Below, one piece after another: positions 7,823 to 15,936 of a DNA stretch of 64,000 nucleotides. Source of the DNA: Microvenator marinus. Its GTDB lineage: Bacteria > Myxococcota_A > Bradymonadia > Bradymonadales > Bradymonadaceae. Each line of letters begins with the position of its first letter. Position 1 is the first letter of the stretch. The DNA lies in the NCBI RefSeq assembly GCF_007993755.1, contig NZ_CP042467.1, positions 5,232,001 to 5,296,000 of the forward strand, given 5' to 3'. Under the pieces are notes generated by a model. The model ran no database searches and was not told the origin of the DNA. It saw only the letters and a program-made list of their open reading frames with translations. The position numbers were made by a program, and so were the translations under genes.

Positions 7823-9349
7823 CTAAGCCGACCTTTTAAAGTGCGAGCCCGATTCGATCTCCCGAAAGCCGATCGCCTCCACAACATGGCTGTTTTCAAT
7901 CACCGATTTGCCGTCTAAATCGGCGATCGTGCGAGCTAATCGCAAGAGTCGGTCGTGCCCTCGCGCCGAAAGATTGAAGGCGTTGACAGCTCTCTCAAGT
8001 GTACGCTGCGTCTTGGAGTCCAGCGCACAAGCTTTGCGCAATTCGTCCCCGACAAGCCGGGCATTGACCACTCCAGAGCGTTCAATTTGAATCTCATGCG
8101 CACGGACCACTCGGTCTCGAATCTCTTCTGACGACTCACCTCGTTGGCCTTTCTTATGAAGTTCTTCGAAAGATACCGCAGGGATATGCACGTGCATGTC
8201 GATCCGGTCGAGCAATGGCCCAGAGAGGCGCGCCCGATAGGTCCGTACGGTCTCGGCAGAACAGGTACAGCGTCGATTGTCGAAATCCGCATAACCACAA
8301 GGGCAGGGGTTCATCGCCGCGGCGAGTAGGATCTTTGCGGGATATTCCACGCTCGAAGTACTGCGCCTAAGTGCGACGAAACCGTCCTCGAGTGGCTGGC
8401 GTAAAGACTCAAGTACTCGGCGCTTGAACTCGGGCAGTTCATCTAAGAAGAGCACACCGTGATTCGCCAAAGAGAGCTCGCCTGGGCGCGGAATACCTAG
8501 TCCTCCGCCCACGAGTCCCGCGTCGCTGATCGTGTGATGTGGCGCCCGAAACGGCCTTTGTTGGCGCAATCCCCCAGACGAGTGGAGCCCCGCCACGCTG
8601 AAGATCTTGGTGGTCTCAATGGCCTCGTCAAAGCCCAGCGGCGGTAGGATAGTAGGTAGGCGTCGCGCAAGCATCGACTTCCCCGAGCCCGGAGGGCCGA
8701 TCAAGAGGATGTTGTGCATACCCGCTGCCGCGACTTCCGCCGCACGTTTGCCACTCTCCTGACCCGCGATATCCGCCATGTCCACCGCATTTTGCAGCGC
8801 GATGCATTCGAAGCTCGATTGGGCCGCATCGATCGGAGCGGTTCCGTCGAGATGCCGCACAATTTGAGTCAGCCCCCGCACACCGATCACGTTGATGCCC
8901 TCAACCACCGCGGCCTCGGCGGCATTGGCTTCCGGCACGATTAGCGTTTTGAAGCCTGCTTCTCGCGCAAGAGTCGCCAGCGCAATCGTACCCCGGATTT
9001 TTCGAACCTCGCCGTCAAGCGACAATTCGCCAGCCGCCAAGACGCCTTCGAGGCTCTTGTTCTCGATATATCCCTGGGCCGCGAGCAGTCCAAGGGCGAT
9101 CGGCAAATCAAACGCAGCTCCGTCCTTTCGAAGGTCCGCCGGCGCCAAGTTCACTGTGACTTTATCGTAGGGGAAGACATACCCCGAGTTTTGAATCGCC
9201 GCCGGAACCCTCAGTCGACTCTCGCGAACCGCCACATCCGGCAGTCCGGTGAGCTGAAAGACCGAGAGCCCGTCGCTCAAATCGACCTCTACCTCCACCC
9301 GAAGGGCGTCTATTCCGTGAATGCTTCCTGTATGTACCTTTACCAACAT
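7823..9349 (-). CDS. comM: YifB/ComM family Mg-chelatase-like AAA ATPase
   Basis: 508 residues. N-terminal ChlI-like domain (MLVKVHTGSIHGIDA, FQLTGLPDVAVRESRLRV, NLAPADLRKDGAAFDLPIA); AAA core with Walker A GPPGSGKSMLARRLP near residue 217 and HTISDAGLVGGG, GVLFLDELPEFKR as Walker B; Cys cluster NPCPCGY...CTCS near 343-360; C-terminal helical domain RLLRLARTIADLDG. This matches YifB/ComM. In Vibrio and Haemophilus, ComM is a hexameric helicase that promotes branch migration during natural transformation (family knowledge). Start supported by AGGAG six bases upstream of ATG 9349. No com or dpr gene is next to it here. Confidence 0.93.
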   Translation of the reverse strand: MLVKVHTGSIHGIDALRVEVEVDLSDGLSVFQLTGLPDVAVRESRLRVPAAIQNSGYVFPYDKVTVNLAPADLRKDGAAFDLPIALGLLAAQGYIENKSLEGVLAAGELSLDGEVRKIRGTIALATLAREAGFKTLIVPEANAAEAAVVEGINVIGVRGLTQIVRHLDGTAPIDAAQSSFECIALQNAVDMADIAGQESGKRAAEVAAAGMHNILLIGPPGSGKSMLARRLPTILPPLGFDEAIETTKIFSVAGLHSSGGLRQQRPFRAPHHTISDAGLVGGGLGIPRPGELSLANHGVLFLDELPEFKRRVLESLRQPLEDGFVALRRSTSSVEYPAKILLAAAMNPCPCGYADFDNRRCTCSAETVRTYRARLSGPLLDRIDMHVHIPAVSFEELHKKGQRGESSEEIRDRVVRAHEIQIERSGVVNARLVGDELRKACALDSKTQRTLERAVNAFNLSARGHDRLLRLARTIADLDGKSVIENSHVVEAIGFREIESGSHFKRSA

Positions 9350-9541
9350 GGGAATCTCCTATTTCTGACCGAACTCGCTCACGCGATCCGGAAAAGAGTT
9401 GAAAAAATGAGCAGAGCGTTTTGCTCCCTCCTCATTGTTTTCGGACGATTTCACCAAGTGTTGAGGAATTTTTTCATTTTTTTCGAAATTGATTCAGCGA
9501 TTCGGATGAGAGTGAATCGAAGGCTGTGCTAAGATCGCCCA

Positions 9542-9925
9542 ATGGATTTGACCTATAAAATCGTCAGAAGGCTCTTGAGAGACCGAGAAGTGGACTTCTC
9601 GCGAAACAAGAATTTTGAGGCCTATGAAGACGAAAAGGTCAAACGCGCACTGAGGATTGCTCGCCATCTTCAGAGCATCGAGACTGACATCCTCTCAAGT
9701 GAGAACAATGTTCGGCTCGACGCACTCGCGAAGGAAGACGGGCGAGTGGTGGTCAAGTTGTCCTACGCATCTGGCAATGGCCGCAGAATCTCGTATCTCA
9801 GCGAAGGTGAGTGGCTACTGCTCCTTGAGAGCTCCAAAGTCACCGAGACTCTAAAACGGCTACTTGACGAAGCAGAGCCGGACACGCAAAAACGTATCCC
9901 TACACAAAGCAAGGAAGACGAATGA
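9542..9925 (+). CDS. Hypothetical protein, small charged cytoplasmic
   Basis: 127 residues, no signal or membrane segment. It opens MDLTYKIVRRLLRDREVDFSRNK; helical and highly charged in the first half, then a short beta-like stretch (DGRVVVKLSYASGNGRRISYLSEGEW) and a charged tail. I do not recognise the family. The start has no clear Shine-Dalgarno. A TAAGAT hexamer at 9530-9535 sits about 7 bases before the ATG, so a leaderless transcript is possible but unproven. The stop overlaps the next ATG (ATGA at 9922), which points to translational coupling with the lipoprotein and TldD-like genes. Confidence 0.65.
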   Translation: MDLTYKIVRRLLRDREVDFSRNKNFEAYEDEKVKRALRIARHLQSIETDILSSENNVRLDALAKEDGRVVVKLSYASGNGRRISYLSEGEWLLLLESSKVTETLKRLLDEAEPDTQKRIPTQSKEDE

Positions 9926-10368
9926 GATTATTGTTGCTCCTGATGATTTTGGTGTTTTCAAGCGCATGTGGACCCGCACAGCGCCTGCCTGAGGCACAGC
10001 CCTTGCCGGAAGGTGCCTCTTTTGGCGGCGTTTGGTTCTCGCCACAATTTGAACATATGTACCTTCGGCAAACCGGTGATGAAGTCCGTGGGATCTACGC
10101 CTACAAGACCGGCGGCACCATGGAGGGCACCGTCAATGGCAATCTAATGACCTTCAAGTGGATCGATCCAGGCGACAAAACCACAGCAACTCGTAGCGTT
10201 AACGGTCTCGGCTATCTTCAAATGGTTCGAGAAGACGGAATCCTCAAACTCAAAGGCGAGTGGGGGTATAACGACTCGAGAATGGGCGGCGGCCCGTGGG
10301 AAGCTGAGTGGGTTCGCCCCATGGAAAGCGACGATCCACGCAACCTCGAAGAGCTAAATCAGGACTGA
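9922..10368 (+). CDS. Small lipoprotein, unknown function
   Basis: 148 residues. Signal MRLLLLLMILVFSSAC with the lipobox Cys at 16. The mature part looks like a small beta-sandwich or calycin-like fold: GASFGGVWFSPQFEHMYLRQ, DEVRGIYAYKTGGTMEGTVNGNLM, LKGEWGYND and GGGPWEAEWVRP. Similar GxW/EGxxxGN patterns occur in small lipoproteins of unknown role. It overlaps the upstream hypothetical by 4 bp and ends 5 bp before the TldD-like gene, so the three look like one operon. I assign no function. Confidence 0.78.
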   Translation: MRLLLLLMILVFSSACGPAQRLPEAQPLPEGASFGGVWFSPQFEHMYLRQTGDEVRGIYAYKTGGTMEGTVNGNLMTFKWIDPGDKTTATRSVNGLGYLQMVREDGILKLKGEWGYNDSRMGGGPWEAEWVRPMESDDPRNLEELNQD

Positions 10369-10373
10369 ACCCC

Positions 10374-12092
10374 ATGAAAATTTACCACCAATTGGCGCTG
10401 GTGTTGGCCGTAGGCCTCATCGGTTGCGGAGCGACTCCTGTGCGCGAGAGCACCGCTACCACGACTCCCGACACGCGAAATGCCATCGTTGCGGCGCTCA
10501 AAGCCGAACTCGACCGCTCCATGGATATGCGATTCAGGGATTACGAGCCGCCGTATTTCATCGCGTACGGACTCAATGATGAGACTACGACGACGATCGC
10601 CGCGCGATTTGGATCGGTCTTCATGAACGATGTGGACCGCGAGCGTGCGGCCTACGTGGAGGTTCGCGTTGGCGACTACACCTTCGATAACTTTGCCAAT
10701 ATCGAAGGCGAATCGTTTCGACTGGCCGATTATGCGCCGGCACGCCGAGCTCCACTGAACACGGACGCGGAAGCGCTCCGCGGCGTCTTTTGGCTCCTGA
10801 CAGATGACGTGTACAAGAAGGCGGTGAGCGACTATCTGACGAAGCGTGGCTCGTCTGTCTACGACACCGATGAAAAGACCGACGTGCCTAGCTTTTCAAA
10901 GGAAACGCCACAAACCTTCCGAGGGCCCTTCCTCAAAGGTGAGCTCGACCGCGACGCATGGGCCAAGACCCTGGGCGAGATTTCCAAAGTCTTGACCGAA
11001 GACGAGGAGGTCATCGACTCGCTGGTTGACCTGACGCTGACTCATGCCACGCGTTATTTTGTGAACTCCGAGGGCACCGATGTGGTCCAAGAGTCGTTGA
11101 TATACTCCTTGCAGCTGAGCGCATTCTCTCGCGCTCCAGACGGCATGCTTCTCGATACCGGGCGTAGTTTCTACGCACGCGAGGTCAAGGGTCTACCCTC
11201 AGCAGACACCTTAAAGGCCGAAGCCATCGCGATGGTCAAGGAACTAAAAGCCCTTCGTGAAGCTCCGGTGCTCGACCCCTACACCGGTCCTGCAATCCTC
11301 GCCCCCGAGGCTTCCGGCGTTCTCTTCCACGAGGTCATTGGCCATCGTCTCGAAGGCGAACGACAAAGGAATGAGGAAGAGGGCAGAACCTTTAAAGGGC
11401 GGGTCGGCAAAGCCGTGCTCCCTGAATTCTTGAGCGTCTACGACGACCCAACCTTGCGAAACTACGAAGATATCCAGCTCAATGGCTTTTATCACTATGA
11501 CCAAGAGGGTGTCGCTGCCCAGAAGGCCGTCCTGATTGAAGACGGGGTTCTCAAGGGTTACCTCAAAAGTCGATCACCCATCGAAGGTTCTTTGAAGTCC
11601 AACGGGCATGGTCGCGCTCAAGGAATCGCAAAGCCCATCGCGCGCATGTCGAACCTCGTGATCGAGGCAAATGCGGCTGCGAAAGTCCCGTACGACGAGC
11701 TCAAGAAACAACTCATGGCCGAGGTCAAGGCACAGGGTAAACCCTTCGGTCTGATCATCCGCGATATCACCGGTGGCTCTACTAACACCTCGGGCTGGGG
11801 CTATCAGGCGTTCAAGGGCTCTCCTCGTCTGCTCTACAAGGTAGATCCGGACACCGGCGAGGAGACGCTCGTGCGAGGTGTTGAACTGGTCGGAACTCCG
11901 TTGACATCCATCAACAAGATTATTGCAGCGAGCGATAATGTGGATGTGTTCAATGGCTATTGCGGCGCAGAGAGTGGCTATGTGCCGGTTTCAACCGTTG
12001 CACCAGCTCTCTTGACCACCGAGATCGAGCTCCAAAGAAAGCAGCAGAGCAATCAGCGCCCGCCGATTCTGCCTGCCCCTTGGAAGAACTAG
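10374..12092 (+). CDS. TldD/PmbA-family metalloprotease, predicted lipoprotein
   Basis: 572 residues from ATG 10374, 5 bp after the preceding stop; the longer frame from 10308 is inside the upstream gene and lacks a signal. The start gives KIYHQLALVLAVGLIGC, a lipobox with Cys at about 18. The C-terminal half is TldD-like: LAPEASGVLFHEVIGHRLEGER (the HExxxH zinc motif, His near 320), and the conserved GxSNTSGWGY-type segment near 11775-11800, KLVGTPLTSI-like ELVGTPLTSINKI and C-terminal GYCGAESGYVPVS. Classical TldD/TldE work in the cytoplasm on microcin B17 and CcdA. A lipid-anchored copy implies an envelope role instead. No TldE partner is adjacent. Confidence 0.85.
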   Translation: MKIYHQLALVLAVGLIGCGATPVRESTATTTPDTRNAIVAALKAELDRSMDMRFRDYEPPYFIAYGLNDETTTTIAARFGSVFMNDVDRERAAYVEVRVGDYTFDNFANIEGESFRLADYAPARRAPLNTDAEALRGVFWLLTDDVYKKAVSDYLTKRGSSVYDTDEKTDVPSFSKETPQTFRGPFLKGELDRDAWAKTLGEISKVLTEDEEVIDSLVDLTLTHATRYFVNSEGTDVVQESLIYSLQLSAFSRAPDGMLLDTGRSFYAREVKGLPSADTLKAEAIAMVKELKALREAPVLDPYTGPAILAPEASGVLFHEVIGHRLEGERQRNEEEGRTFKGRVGKAVLPEFLSVYDDPTLRNYEDIQLNGFYHYDQEGVAAQKAVLIEDGVLKGYLKSRSPIEGSLKSNGHGRAQGIAKPIARMSNLVIEANAAAKVPYDELKKQLMAEVKAQGKPFGLIIRDITGGSTNTSGWGYQAFKGSPRLLYKVDPDTGEETLVRGVELVGTPLTSINKIIAASDNVDVFNGYCGAESGYVPVSTVAPALLTTEIELQRKQQSNQRPPILPAPWKN

Positions 12093-13762
12093 GTCTCGCT
12101 CTCCTCAAAAATCTGGCCATTCTTGAGACGAAACCAACGGTCGGCCATTTTTGTTTTTGGAGGCCGATGGGTCACCATCAGCACGGTTTTGGGGCCTAGA
12201 TATTCGGCCGCTCGCTCAAAGAACCGCGCTTCGCTCTCCGGGTCGAACATCGACGTGGCTTCGTCCAAGATAAGGATGGGTGCGTCAAAGAGGATGGCTC
12301 TGGCTAAGGACACGCGTTGGCGTTGACCTCCGGAGAGCTCAAGTCCACGGCGCCCAACCTTGGTCTCGAGTCCGTCTTTGAGAGAACCGCTAAACTCTTC
12401 GACGAGCGCCAGATGTACGGCGCGCTCGAACTCCTCCTCGCTCGCGTCAGGTCTGGCAAACATGATGTTTTCACGAATCGTGGCGTCCAGAAGTTCTGTG
12501 TGTTGCTGCACTACAGAGATCGACCTTCTGAGCGACTTTAGGCTCATCGCATTGATGTCTTGGCCATCCAAAAAGATGGTGCCATCGGACACCCCGTATA
12601 GCCCCGAAAGTAGCGACAAAAAGGTGGTTTTCCCAGCCCCGTTTGGGCCTTGGATGATGACCGTCTCACCCGCATCAACACTTAGGTTTAACCCTCTCAA
12701 AACAGGCTCGCCCGGGCGGTAGGAAAACTCCAGATTTCTGACCTCAAGCCTGCCTTTGGCACGGGCCAAATCAAGTCCGTCTTCGCGCTCCGACTCAGCG
12801 CCGAGCACAGATTCGAGGCGCTCGTTTGCGCCGATCACATCGCTCCATTCCTGGTAGAGATTCGCAAACTCTCTGAGTGGCCGCGTGAGTACTCCCGCAA
12901 AAAGAATGAACGTGACCAGATTGGAGACCTTCATCGGCTCACCGATGAGGCCGGTATGCCCGAGGATGATGACCGTTAAAATCCCCACATAGCCGATTGT
13001 CTCTCGCGTAGCCCGCAATGATTCACGTACCTTCACACGTTTGAGCTGGAGCATCATGAGTTTGGATGCGGCAGCCTCGTAGACTCTTTCTCGGATGGTC
13101 GACTGACCGAAGAGTTTGATCAGGACGAGGTTCTCGATATCGCTGAGCAAGGTCTCTCGCGTAAATCCATATTGCCGCCAATACGCTGCCGAAATCGAGG
13201 CAACCTTGGAGTGGGCCATGCGCATCACTCCGTAGGTGAGCGGCCCCGCAAAGAAGACCAGGATCGACATCTCGAACGAGATCGTACCCATCAAGACGAG
13301 CGCCCCGATTAGCGCCACAAATGACGTGGTCAAGCGATAGCTCAGGCCGTGTTTAAAGAGTGATACCCGCTCTAGCTCAAAGAACGACACGTTGAGCAAT
13401 TTATCGTGAGAGAGCTTTTGGTACTCGGGATAACCAAGGCCCAGCACATGGCGGTGAAACGCGACCTGAAGGCGTCTGAGAGAGCGCTGAGACGCCCAAA
13501 CGTTGACCATTTCCAATGCAATGCCTAGGGCGAGTCTAGCCAGAAGTGCGAGCCCCAAAATCGCGAGCGCAAGCTCCAACGAGAGGTCTTCGAGACCAGG
13601 GAGTGCTAAGTCCTCGCCGAGCACCTTGGAAAGGCTAAGCCCTGCTCCTGCAGGAATACTCAGGCCAGCGAGCGCACTGAAGCTCCCCAAAATACAAAGA
13701 CCCAAGCGCACGTTGCGCTCGGGTCTCATGTGGGTTTCGAGAAATGTGGCGAGTTTGCTCAT
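12089..13762 (-). CDS. ABC transporter, fused permease and ATP-binding protein
   Basis: 557 residues from ATG 13762 (MSKLATFLET); a longer frame begins at 13798. N-terminal membrane domain of about 310 residues with several hydrophobic segments, then a nucleotide-binding domain: Walker A GPNGAGKTTFLSLLSGLYG, Q-loop SVVQQH, signature LSGGQRQRVSLARAILFD and Walker B ILILDEATSMFD followed by H-loop MVTHRPP. This is the half-transporter layout of the MsbA/LapB/HlyB exporter superfamily. Substrate is unknown; no membrane fusion protein or second subunit gene is next to it. It is convergent with the TldD-like gene and the two stops overlap in a shared CTAG. Confidence 0.92.
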   Translation of the reverse strand: MSKLATFLETHMRPERNVRLGLCILGSFSALAGLSIPAGAGLSLSKVLGEDLALPGLEDLSLELALAILGLALLARLALGIALEMVNVWASQRSLRRLQVAFHRHVLGLGYPEYQKLSHDKLLNVSFFELERVSLFKHGLSYRLTTSFVALIGALVLMGTISFEMSILVFFAGPLTYGVMRMAHSKVASISAAYWRQYGFTRETLLSDIENLVLIKLFGQSTIRERVYEAAASKLMMLQLKRVKVRESLRATRETIGYVGILTVIILGHTGLIGEPMKVSNLVTFILFAGVLTRPLREFANLYQEWSDVIGANERLESVLGAESEREDGLDLARAKGRLEVRNLEFSYRPGEPVLRGLNLSVDAGETVIIQGPNGAGKTTFLSLLSGLYGVSDGTIFLDGQDINAMSLKSLRRSISVVQQHTELLDATIRENIMFARPDASEEEFERAVHLALVEEFSGSLKDGLETKVGRRGLELSGGQRQRVSLARAILFDAPILILDEATSMFDPESEARFFERAAEYLGPKTVLMVTHRPPKTKMADRWFRLKNGQIFEESET

Positions 13763-13801
13763 GGTCCGAGGTATACGCCTCAGACGCGCTGATGCCAACT
13801 C

Positions 13802-14863
13802 TTAGAGTACGCCACGTCGCCGCTGGTCGCGCTCGATGGAGCGGAAGAGTGCTCCGAAGTTACCTTCACCAAACGCGTCGTGTCCGCGACGTTGAATCAG
13901 CTCGAAGAAGATCGGGCCGATGATATTCTTAGTGAAGATTTGGAGAAGATAGCCGTGCTCGTCGCCGTCAACGAGGACGTTGTGGCGGCGAATGTGCGCG
14001 TGATCCTCGGAGACGTTCGGCACGCGGTTGAACACTGACGCGTAGTACTCGTCGTCAATGTCCAAGAACTCCACGCCGGTTCCTTCCATCTGGTCGAGCG
14101 AGGAGAGCAGGTTGCTCGAGCTCAAAGCGATATGCTGAATTCCAGGTCCTTTGTACTCGCGAAGGTACTCTTCGATCTGCGACTTTTCCTCGGTTCCCTC
14201 GTTGATCGGGATGCAGAAGCTTCCGTCTGCCGAGCGAAGGGCGTACGAGAAAAGTCCCGTCTCATCGCCACGGATGTCGAAGTAGCGAACTTTGGTGAAG
14301 CCAAAGATTTCGGTGTAGAAATCCGACCACTGGCCAAGCGTGCCTTTGTGGACGTTATTGGTGAGGTGGTCGATGAACTCAAAGCCCTTTTGCTCGACTT
14401 CGATAGGCGCATCGTGGGGCGCGAATTCTTTCTCAAAGAAAGCCTTTGGATCATCTACAAAGTAGATGAGGCTGTCGCCGATGCCGTAAACGGCTGGCAA
14501 ATCGTAAGCTGCTTTGGTGGTTTCGGTTGGGTCAAACGGTCGTGCGCCGCGCTTTACCGCTTCCTGATGAGCGAACTTTGCGTCCTCTACCCAAAAGCCC
14601 ATGCCGCTGGCCGATGGACCGTGTGCATCGCGGAATTGGCCGGCAAATCCACGATCTTGGTTCAAGAGGAAGAGGATGCTGTTCTGTTGGAACGCCTCGA
14701 CCTTGTGGCTGCGGTGCTTGCTGGTCTTGGAAAAGCCGAAATTGGTGAAGATGCTTTCCATTCCGAATTCTGGCTCGGCCGAGAACTCGAGGAATGCAAT
14801 TCCCTTCATTTTAGTAGGGTTGGCGCTATCTGGGTTCGTGGTCTGTGGTGGCAAATGATCCAT
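13802..14863 (-). CDS. hpd: 4-hydroxyphenylpyruvate dioxygenase
   Basis: 353 residues from ATG 14863, set by GGAGCAGAAC just upstream; a longer frame begins at 14917. Two vicinal-oxygen-chelate domains: MKGIAFLEFSAEPE at the N-terminus, catalytic half with FIDHLTNNVHKG, GPGIQHIALSS, ending in NIIGPIFFELIQRRGHDAFGEGNF. These hold the usual His-His-Glu iron ligands (His of IDHL, His of IQHI, Glu of FFEL). The enzyme converts 4-hydroxyphenylpyruvate to homogentisate in tyrosine breakdown, or for tocopherol- or pyomelanin-type products. The divergent LysR gene at 15055 and a 15-bp palindrome at 14950-14964 suggest direct control. No homogentisate dioxygenase gene is in the window. Confidence 0.95.
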   Translation of the reverse strand: MDHLPPQTTNPDSANPTKMKGIAFLEFSAEPEFGMESIFTNFGFSKTSKHRSHKVEAFQQNSILFLLNQDRGFAGQFRDAHGPSASGMGFWVEDAKFAHQEAVKRGARPFDPTETTKAAYDLPAVYGIGDSLIYFVDDPKAFFEKEFAPHDAPIEVEQKGFEFIDHLTNNVHKGTLGQWSDFYTEIFGFTKVRYFDIRGDETGLFSYALRSADGSFCIPINEGTEEKSQIEEYLREYKGPGIQHIALSSSNLLSSLDQMEGTGVEFLDIDDEYYASVFNRVPNVSEDHAHIRRHNVLVDGDEHGYLLQIFTKNIIGPIFFELIQRRGHDAFGEGNFGALFRSIERDQRRRGVL

Positions 14864-14941
14864 GTTCTGCTCCTTCGTAGTGAATTTACTCGCCCGCAAA
14901 TTGTAGCGGCAAAACAATCTAAAAAAAGAATAAAGTTTAGT

Positions 14942-14970
14942 TTGTCTTAATCAGAAAATCTGATAAAGAT
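14942..14970 (+). promoter_or_regulatory. Candidate LysR operator and promoter between hpd and the LysR gene
   Basis: A perfect inverted repeat ATCAGA-AAA-TCTGAT at 14950-14964 lies in the divergent intergenic region and fits the T-N11-A layout of LysR-type operators. It sits between TTGTCT (14942-14947) and TAAAGA (14964-14969), 16 bases apart, which together would make a sigma-70-like promoter toward the LysR gene. Site identity is inference from position and symmetry. Confidence 0.5.
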
Positions 14971-15054
14971 GTCCGAGATGTGGCGCATAAAGCCGGATGC
15001 TTTTTTGAAGTCTTCCCAGGGATGGGACGCCGCTTTCGTTTTAAGGACCGCAGA

Positions 15055-15936
15055 ATGAATCTCCACCTCGACGGCATTGAGGCTTTGGAGGCTATCACCC
15101 GTACCGGGAGCTTTGCCTCAGCGGCGCGCGAGTTACGCAAGGCTCAATCCGCGGTGTCCTACGCCATTCAGCAGCTTGAAAATGGACTCGGTGTAGAGGT
15201 TTTTGACCGCACGGGCCATCGTGCCCGACTCACGGAGCAGGGCCGCATGGTTCTGGAGGAAGGTCGAAACCTCCTCGCGAGCGCGCGCCGCATCGAGTCG
15301 TTGACAAAGCTGATGGGTGAGGGCTGGGAGAGCCGCATGGAAGTGGTCATCGACGGCATTCTTCCGATGGCCCCGATGATGCGGGTCCTGAAGTTGATGG
15401 CCGACGAAGAGATACCCACGCAGATCCAGGTGAAGGTGGAGTTCTTAGGCGGCGTTCAGTACCGATTCGAAGAGGACGAAGCTGATATCATGCTCGTCAA
15501 CGACTTTGAGCCTAATGACACGCTGATCGCGAATCCACTGCCTGAAGTCAATGTTGTCCTTGTGACCTCTCCAGACCATCCGATTGCTGAGAGGGACATG
15601 AGCGCGCCGTGGACACGCCGAGAGCTGCAAACATTCGTGGAGCTCTCCATTCACGATTCCAGCGTCTCTGCAAAGTCCGACCCGACCATGTTCGGTGGGA
15701 GTCGTGTCTTTTTCCTCTCAGACTTCACGACCAAACGAGAAGCACTCCTGATGGGACTCGGTTTTGGCTGGGTCCCCGAATACCTGGTCGCGCAAGATTT
15801 GGCGGCTGGCAAACTGGTGGAAGTAGCCTACGAGCGAGGCTCTAGCTATCAGTTTCGGCCGCTCCTCGTCCATCGCACTGACAGGCCTCCGGGCCGCGCG
15901 GGCCGGAGATTCATGGAGCTGCTCTTAGACGAGTAG
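15055..15936 (+). CDS. LysR-type transcriptional regulator, divergent from hpd
   Basis: 293 residues from ATG 15055 (AAGGA about 9 bases upstream). N-terminal winged helix: LDGIEALEAITRTGSFASAARELRKAQSAVSYAIQQLE, typical of LysR. The C-terminal two-lobed effector domain begins near residue 90 (RMEVVIDGILPMAPMMRVL) and contains LGFGWVPEYLVAQDLAAG. It faces hpd, which it probably controls; the effector could be a tyrosine-derived aromatic acid, which is inference only. Its last 26 bp overlap the 3' end of the convergent penicillin-binding protein gene. Confidence 0.93.
   Translation: MNLHLDGIEALEAITRTGSFASAARELRKAQSAVSYAIQQLENGLGVEVFDRTGHRARLTEQGRMVLEEGRNLLASARRIESLTKLMGEGWESRMEVVIDGILPMAPMMRVLKLMADEEIPTQIQVKVEFLGGVQYRFEEDEADIMLVNDFEPNDTLIANPLPEVNVVLVTSPDHPIAERDMSAPWTRRELQTFVELSIHDSSVSAKSDPTMFGGSRVFFLSDFTTKREALLMGLGFGWVPEYLVAQDLAAGKLVEVAYERGSSYQFRPLLVHRTDRPPGRAGRRFMELLLDE

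Noticed and set aside
14132-14950. Plus-strand open frame of 272 codons opposite hpd
   Set aside because: Shadow of the hpd gene, which has full catalytic motifs on the minus strand.
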